Part shown: positions 61,011-64,000 of the stretch, in pieces
How positions within the stretch are numbered: the stretch's first letter is position 1
Layout: each line of letters opens with the position of its first letter
Assembly: GCA_016124905.1 (NCBI GenBank)
Contig: WGMV01000020.1
Span: 48,884-112,883 of the forward strand
Source: a bacterium
GTDB lineage: Bacteria; Pseudomonadota; Alphaproteobacteria; Rickettsiales; RI-342
DNA length: 64,000 nucleotides
Direction: 5' to 3'
The notes under the pieces: generated by a model
What the model saw: only the letters and a program-made list of their open reading frames with translations
The model's database searches: none
Told to the model about the DNA's origin: nothing
Made by a program: the position numbers and the translations under genes

Positions 61011-64000
61011 TCAACCTTGCCGCTGCCAAGCAGCGGCACCTGCTTCACCACCACGATGTCACGCGGGATGCTGAGCTCGCCGATGCCGTTTGCACGCGCG
61101 TGGCGTATAATCGCCTCACGCCCGGCTTGTTCATGGTGCGTCACCAGAACCAGCTGTTCGCCCTTTTTGGCATCCGGAATGCTGACAACCGCATGGATGT
61201 ATCCCGGCCAAAGGGCAGAAATATAAGCCTCTACCGCCGCAAGAGACACCATCTCTCCGCCAATCTTGGCAAAGCGCTTGGCACGCCCTTTGATGGTGAT
61301 ATACCCCGCCTCATCCATCTGCACGATATCCCCCGTGTCATACCACCCATCCTGGGGTGGCACCACGACACCCGGCTTATCCGACAGCAGATAGCCTTTC
61401 ATGACATTGGGCCCTTTCACCAGCAGCTTGGCACCCTCCGTCACACCGGACACCGCCTCGAACCTGCTTGCAATCCCCGGCATCAGCCTTCCCACCGTGC
61501 CCGGCTTATTCTGCATGGGCGTGTTGGTGGCCAGCACGGGCGACGTTTCCGTTGCGCCATAACCTTCGAATATCCGCACGCCGAACTTCTCAGACCACGC
61601 CTTGCGCGTATCCTCCTTCAGCTTCTCTGCCCCGGCGAACACATAACGAAGGCTGTAGAAATCATATGGATGAGCAAACCTGGCATAGCCGGAAAGGAAT
61701 GTATCCGTGCCGAACATGATGGTGGCATTGGTATCGTAAACCAGTTCCGGCACAATGCGGTAATGCAGGGGCGACGGATAGAAAAACGTGCGGATGCCAT
61801 GCAGCAGCGGCAGCAGCGTTCCGCCCGTCAGGCCGAAGGAATGGAACACCGGCAGCGCGTTGAACACAATGTCCTTCGGACCGAAATCCACCCGCGCGGC
61901 CAGCTGGCTGCAATTGGCGAGAATATTGCTGTGGCTGAGCACCACTCCCTTGGGCACCCCTTCGGACCCCGAGGTAAACAGCACCACGGCCGCATCACCC
62001 GGCTTGGAACGCGACTTTCGAACGTAGCCGAACTTACCCGCTATTTTATCAACCAGACCGACGCAGGAAACCATATCCTCAAGGAAATACACCTTCACGC
62101 CCGCATCGATCAGCGCATTGACCATATCCCCGAGTTTCGCCAGCTCCACAAACCGGCGGGAGCTGTAAACCTGGCGGATAACCCCGGTACGGCATGCCGA
62201 AAGAATATTCTGGATACCCGTGGAATAATTAAGCATGGCAGGCACCGAGCCGATGCGCTGCACGGCAAAAAATGTCACGATCGTGCTGGCCATGTTGGGC
62301 AACAACATGCCTACGATTTCCCCGGGCTTGGCGATACGGGCAAGCACGCGGCCCAGCACCGCGCTGCGAACCAGCAGGTCGCCGTAGGTCATTGGTTCGC
62401 GGTTCACATCCTCCACCATCACATGCGAGTAACCATGCACTTCGCATGCATCCTGCAATGCCTTAAACAGCGTCCGCTTGTAATCACCACTTTCAAACAT
62501 CATGTCGGACATGATGTCATACAGCTTCTCCCCAGCCATACGGCGACGATGACGCCCGCGCAGCTCGTCGGAAACCACGCAGCGGCGCGGCTCCAGCACT
62601 GTCATACGGATGGTAGGGAACCAGCGCAGATGGACTTTCCCCTTCAAACGCGAAAAATGTGAATATTGGGCGCCGTTAATACGAATGGGCAGAATCTCCG
62701 CGCCGGATTTATCGGCAATCATTCCCGGCCCTTCATAAATCTTCATCAGCGACCCGGTCACCGTTAACCGGCCTTCTGGAAAAATAACGATATTGGCGCC
62801 GCTCCTGGCTTTCTCAATCAGCGCGCGCGTGGCAAGCGGGTTGGTCGGGTCAATGGGGAACGCCTCCACCATCGACAAGAGCGGCTTGATGTACCATTTC
62901 TTCGCCTGCTGCGTATTGATGGCGAATGTCAGTTTTTCAGGAATATAGGCAACGATCAGCGCGGCATCCAGAAACGACGTATGGTTGGAAACAATGATGA
63001 GCGGTTTTCCGGCCTTCTTGAAATGCGCCATGCCTTCCACCTGCACGCCGAAGCACAGCCTGAAAATCATCCGCAACACACCGCGCAGCACGCGCCCTGG
63101 CAAAAGCTTGCAGATATAGATGGCAACCAGACCATTGAGAATGGCCATGGTCAAAAACACTTCCGCCACATCGAACCCATGTTCGAACATCACCACCGTG
63201 CCAACGGCGGAAACCACCATGAACAAGGCATTCAGCACGTTATTGCTGGCGATAATGCGCGCGCGCTGCTCTGGCGTGCTGCGCACCTGCATGATGGCAT
63301 AAAGCGGCACGATATAAATGCCTGCGCAAATGGCGATCATCACCATGTCGATATTGATGCGGAAATAATCCGGATTCATCAGATACTGCATGGCACCAAT
63401 CAACTCGCCATGCGGCGCGGGAAGCCCCCTGCTGGAAAAATAGATATCCACCGTAAACAGCGTAATGCCGAGCGCCCCAAGCGGCACGTAGGATGCGCTT
63501 ATCTCGCCTTTCAACAGTTTGTTGCACAGCATGGAACCGATCCCCACCCCGACGGAGAACATGATGAGAAAAAGCGTCACCACCTCTTCATTGCCACCCA
63601 CTACCTTGCTGGTGAAGGTCGGGAACTGCGACAGGAACGTCGCCCCCACCAGCCAGAACCAGGAAATCCCCATGATGGAAAGAAACACGTCCCGGTTGGC
63701 GCGCGCATGGCCGACAATGCGCCAGGTTTCCACAAACAGGTTGGGATTGATGCGCAGCTCCGGCGCCGGTGCAGGCGCCTTGGGGATATAGAAGCTTGCC
63801 GCCCAGCCCAGCAATGCAATAGCGACAACAATCGTGGAGATGCCGAGCACGCCGCCTTCCTTGAGAATAAGCAGCCCGCCCAGCAGGGTTCCGGTAAGGA
63901 TGGCCAGAAACGTGCCCGCTTCAATCAGGCCGTTGCCGGCCATCAGTTCATCCTCTTTCAGATGATCCGGCAGCAGGGAATATTTCAGCGGTCCAAAAAA
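60974..64000 (-). CDS. MFS-acyltransferase-acyl-ACP synthetase fusion (LplT-Aas type), 5' end outside window
   Basis: 1008 codons are visible and the frame continues past 64000 (FFGPLKYSLLPDHLKEDELM just inside the edge, a hallmark of LplT). Order: MFS lysophospholipid flippase (visible part about 1-410), a PlsC-type acyltransferase (NHTSFLDA; FPEGRLTVTGSLMKIYEGP), and an AMP-forming acyl-ACP synthetase (LFTSGSEGVPKGVVLSHSN; YGATETSPV; GWYDTGDIVQMDEAGYITIKG). In E. coli LplT and Aas are separate and together return lysophosphatidylethanolamine to the inner membrane and re-acylate it; here one polypeptide could do all steps. Catalytic motifs look intact. Converges with the ceramidase gene. Confidence 0.93.
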   Translation of the reverse strand, partial: FFGPLKYSLLPDHLKEDELMAGNGLIEAGTFLAILTGTLLGGLLILKEGGVLGISTIVVAIALLGWAASFYIPKAPAPAPELRINPNLFVETWRIVGHARANRDVFLSIMGISWFWLVGATFLSQFPTFTSKVVGGNEEVVTLFLIMFSVGVGIGSMLCNKLLKGEISASYVPLGALGITLFTVDIYFSSRGLPAPHGELIGAMQYLMNPDYFRINIDMVMIAICAGIYIVPLYAIMQVRSTPEQRARIIASNNVLNALFMVVSAVGTVVMFEHGFDVAEVFLTMAILNGLVAIYICKLLPGRVLRGVLRMIFRLCFGVQVEGMAHFKKAGKPLIIVSNHTSFLDAALIVAYIPEKLTFAINTQQAKKWYIKPLLSMVEAFPIDPTNPLATRALIEKARSGANIVIFPEGRLTVTGSLMKIYEGPGMIADKSGAEILPIRINGAQYSHFSRLKGKVHLRWFPTIRMTVLEPRRCVVSDELRGRHRRRMAGEKLYDIMSDMMFESGDYKRTLFKALQDACEVHGYSHVMVEDVNREPMTYGDLLVRSAVLGRVLARIAKPGEIVGMLLPNMASTIVTFFAVQRIGSVPAMLNYSTGIQNILSACRTGVIRQVYSSRRFVELAKLGDMVNALIDAGVKVYFLEDMVSCVGLVDKIAGKFGYVRKSRSKPGDAAVVLFTSGSEGVPKGVVLSHSNILANCSQLAARVDFGPKDIVFNALPVFHSFGLTGGTLLPLLHGIRTFFYPSPLHYRIVPELVYDTNATIMFGTDTFLSGYARFAHPYDFYSLRYVFAGAEKLKEDTRKAWSEKFGVRIFEGYGATETSPVLATNTPMQNKPGTVGRLMPGIASRFEAVSGVTEGAKLLVKGPNVMKGYLLSDKPGVVVPPQDGWYDTGDIVQMDEAGYITIKGRAKRFAKIGGEMVSLAAVEAYISALWPGYIHAVVSIPDAKKGEQLVLVTHHEQAGREAIIRHARANGIGELSIPRDIVVVKQVPLLGSGKVDYPAVKALVTTG

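Noticed and set aside
61100..62662. 520-codon plus-strand frame opposite the acyl-ACP synthetase domain
   Set aside because: His/Arg/Gln-rich shadow of a well-conserved minus-strand gene.

Overview
The window looks like part of the chromosome of a free-living, Gram-negative alphaproteobacterium. It is GC-rich, with a visibly AT-richer stretch at about 14.9-24.1 kb. An alphaproteobacterial affiliation is suggested by the ELM1-type protein next to greA, the small Lys/Gly-rich 'KGG' protein and the Ku-LigD pair. The Gram-negative envelope is shown by lipoproteins, a DolP-like BON protein, an LpoA-like activator, AsmA, alpha-2-macroglobulin with PbpC, and YceI. I cannot name a genus. No phage, IS element, CRISPR array or rRNA was seen; one tRNA (Gln, TTG) is present.

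Layout. 0-6.5 kb: secreted and TPR proteins, a stand-alone cyclic-nucleotide-binding protein, then the conserved envelope cluster dolP-yraN-rsmI facing an LpoA-like lipoprotein, followed by hemW and a long-chain polyprenyl diphosphate synthase. 6.5-10.3 kb: a very large orphan pseudopilin carrying cysteine-rich, cadherin-like, LamG-like and fibrinogen-like regions. 10.5-14.7 kb: greA, ELM1-like, a 2-Cys peroxiredoxin, thioredoxin reductase and a LysR regulator. 14.8-24.1 kb: tRNA-Gln followed by an AT-richer accessory stretch. Its first module encodes DUF2269, a DCC-DUF4166 fusion and a saccharopine-dehydrogenase-like protein; the second is the Ku-LigD end-joining pair; then come DUF2254 and an FkbM-like methyltransferase. 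Related copies of the sequence around the 3' end of the tRNA lie after the tRNA, between the two modules, and after ligD.

24.2-32.9 kb: an HTTM-like membrane protein and partner, RecQ, endonuclease V with a coupled micro-ORF, several small proteins, a KefB/C-type antiporter and a YbdG-type mechanosensitive channel. 33-39 kb: gltB-gltD (glutamate synthase). 39-50.6 kb: carbonic anhydrase, hemerythrin, a PA0069-type radical SAM protein, an MFS exporter, YceI, a YghA-type SDR, AsmA, a ClsB/YbhP-like pair, a DJ-1/PfpI protein and several short hydrophilic proteins with strong ribosome binding sites. The content suggests osmotic, oxidative and envelope stress, which is an inference.

50.6-58.9 kb: a 2003-residue alpha-2-macroglobulin with an intact thioester motif, overlapping pbpC; together they probably guard and repair the cell wall after protease attack. 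58.9-64 kb: an overlapping TetR-lipase-ceramidase operon meeting tail-to-tail a three-domain MFS/acyltransferase/acyl-ACP synthetase that runs off the window. This end is about membrane lipid turnover.

Most promising for novelty: (1) the 1246-residue pseudopilin with a fibrinogen-like C-terminus; (2) the tRNA-Gln-associated repeats that bracket the two accessory modules without any visible integrase; (3) short genes with strong ribosome binding sites that ordinary length cut-offs would miss.
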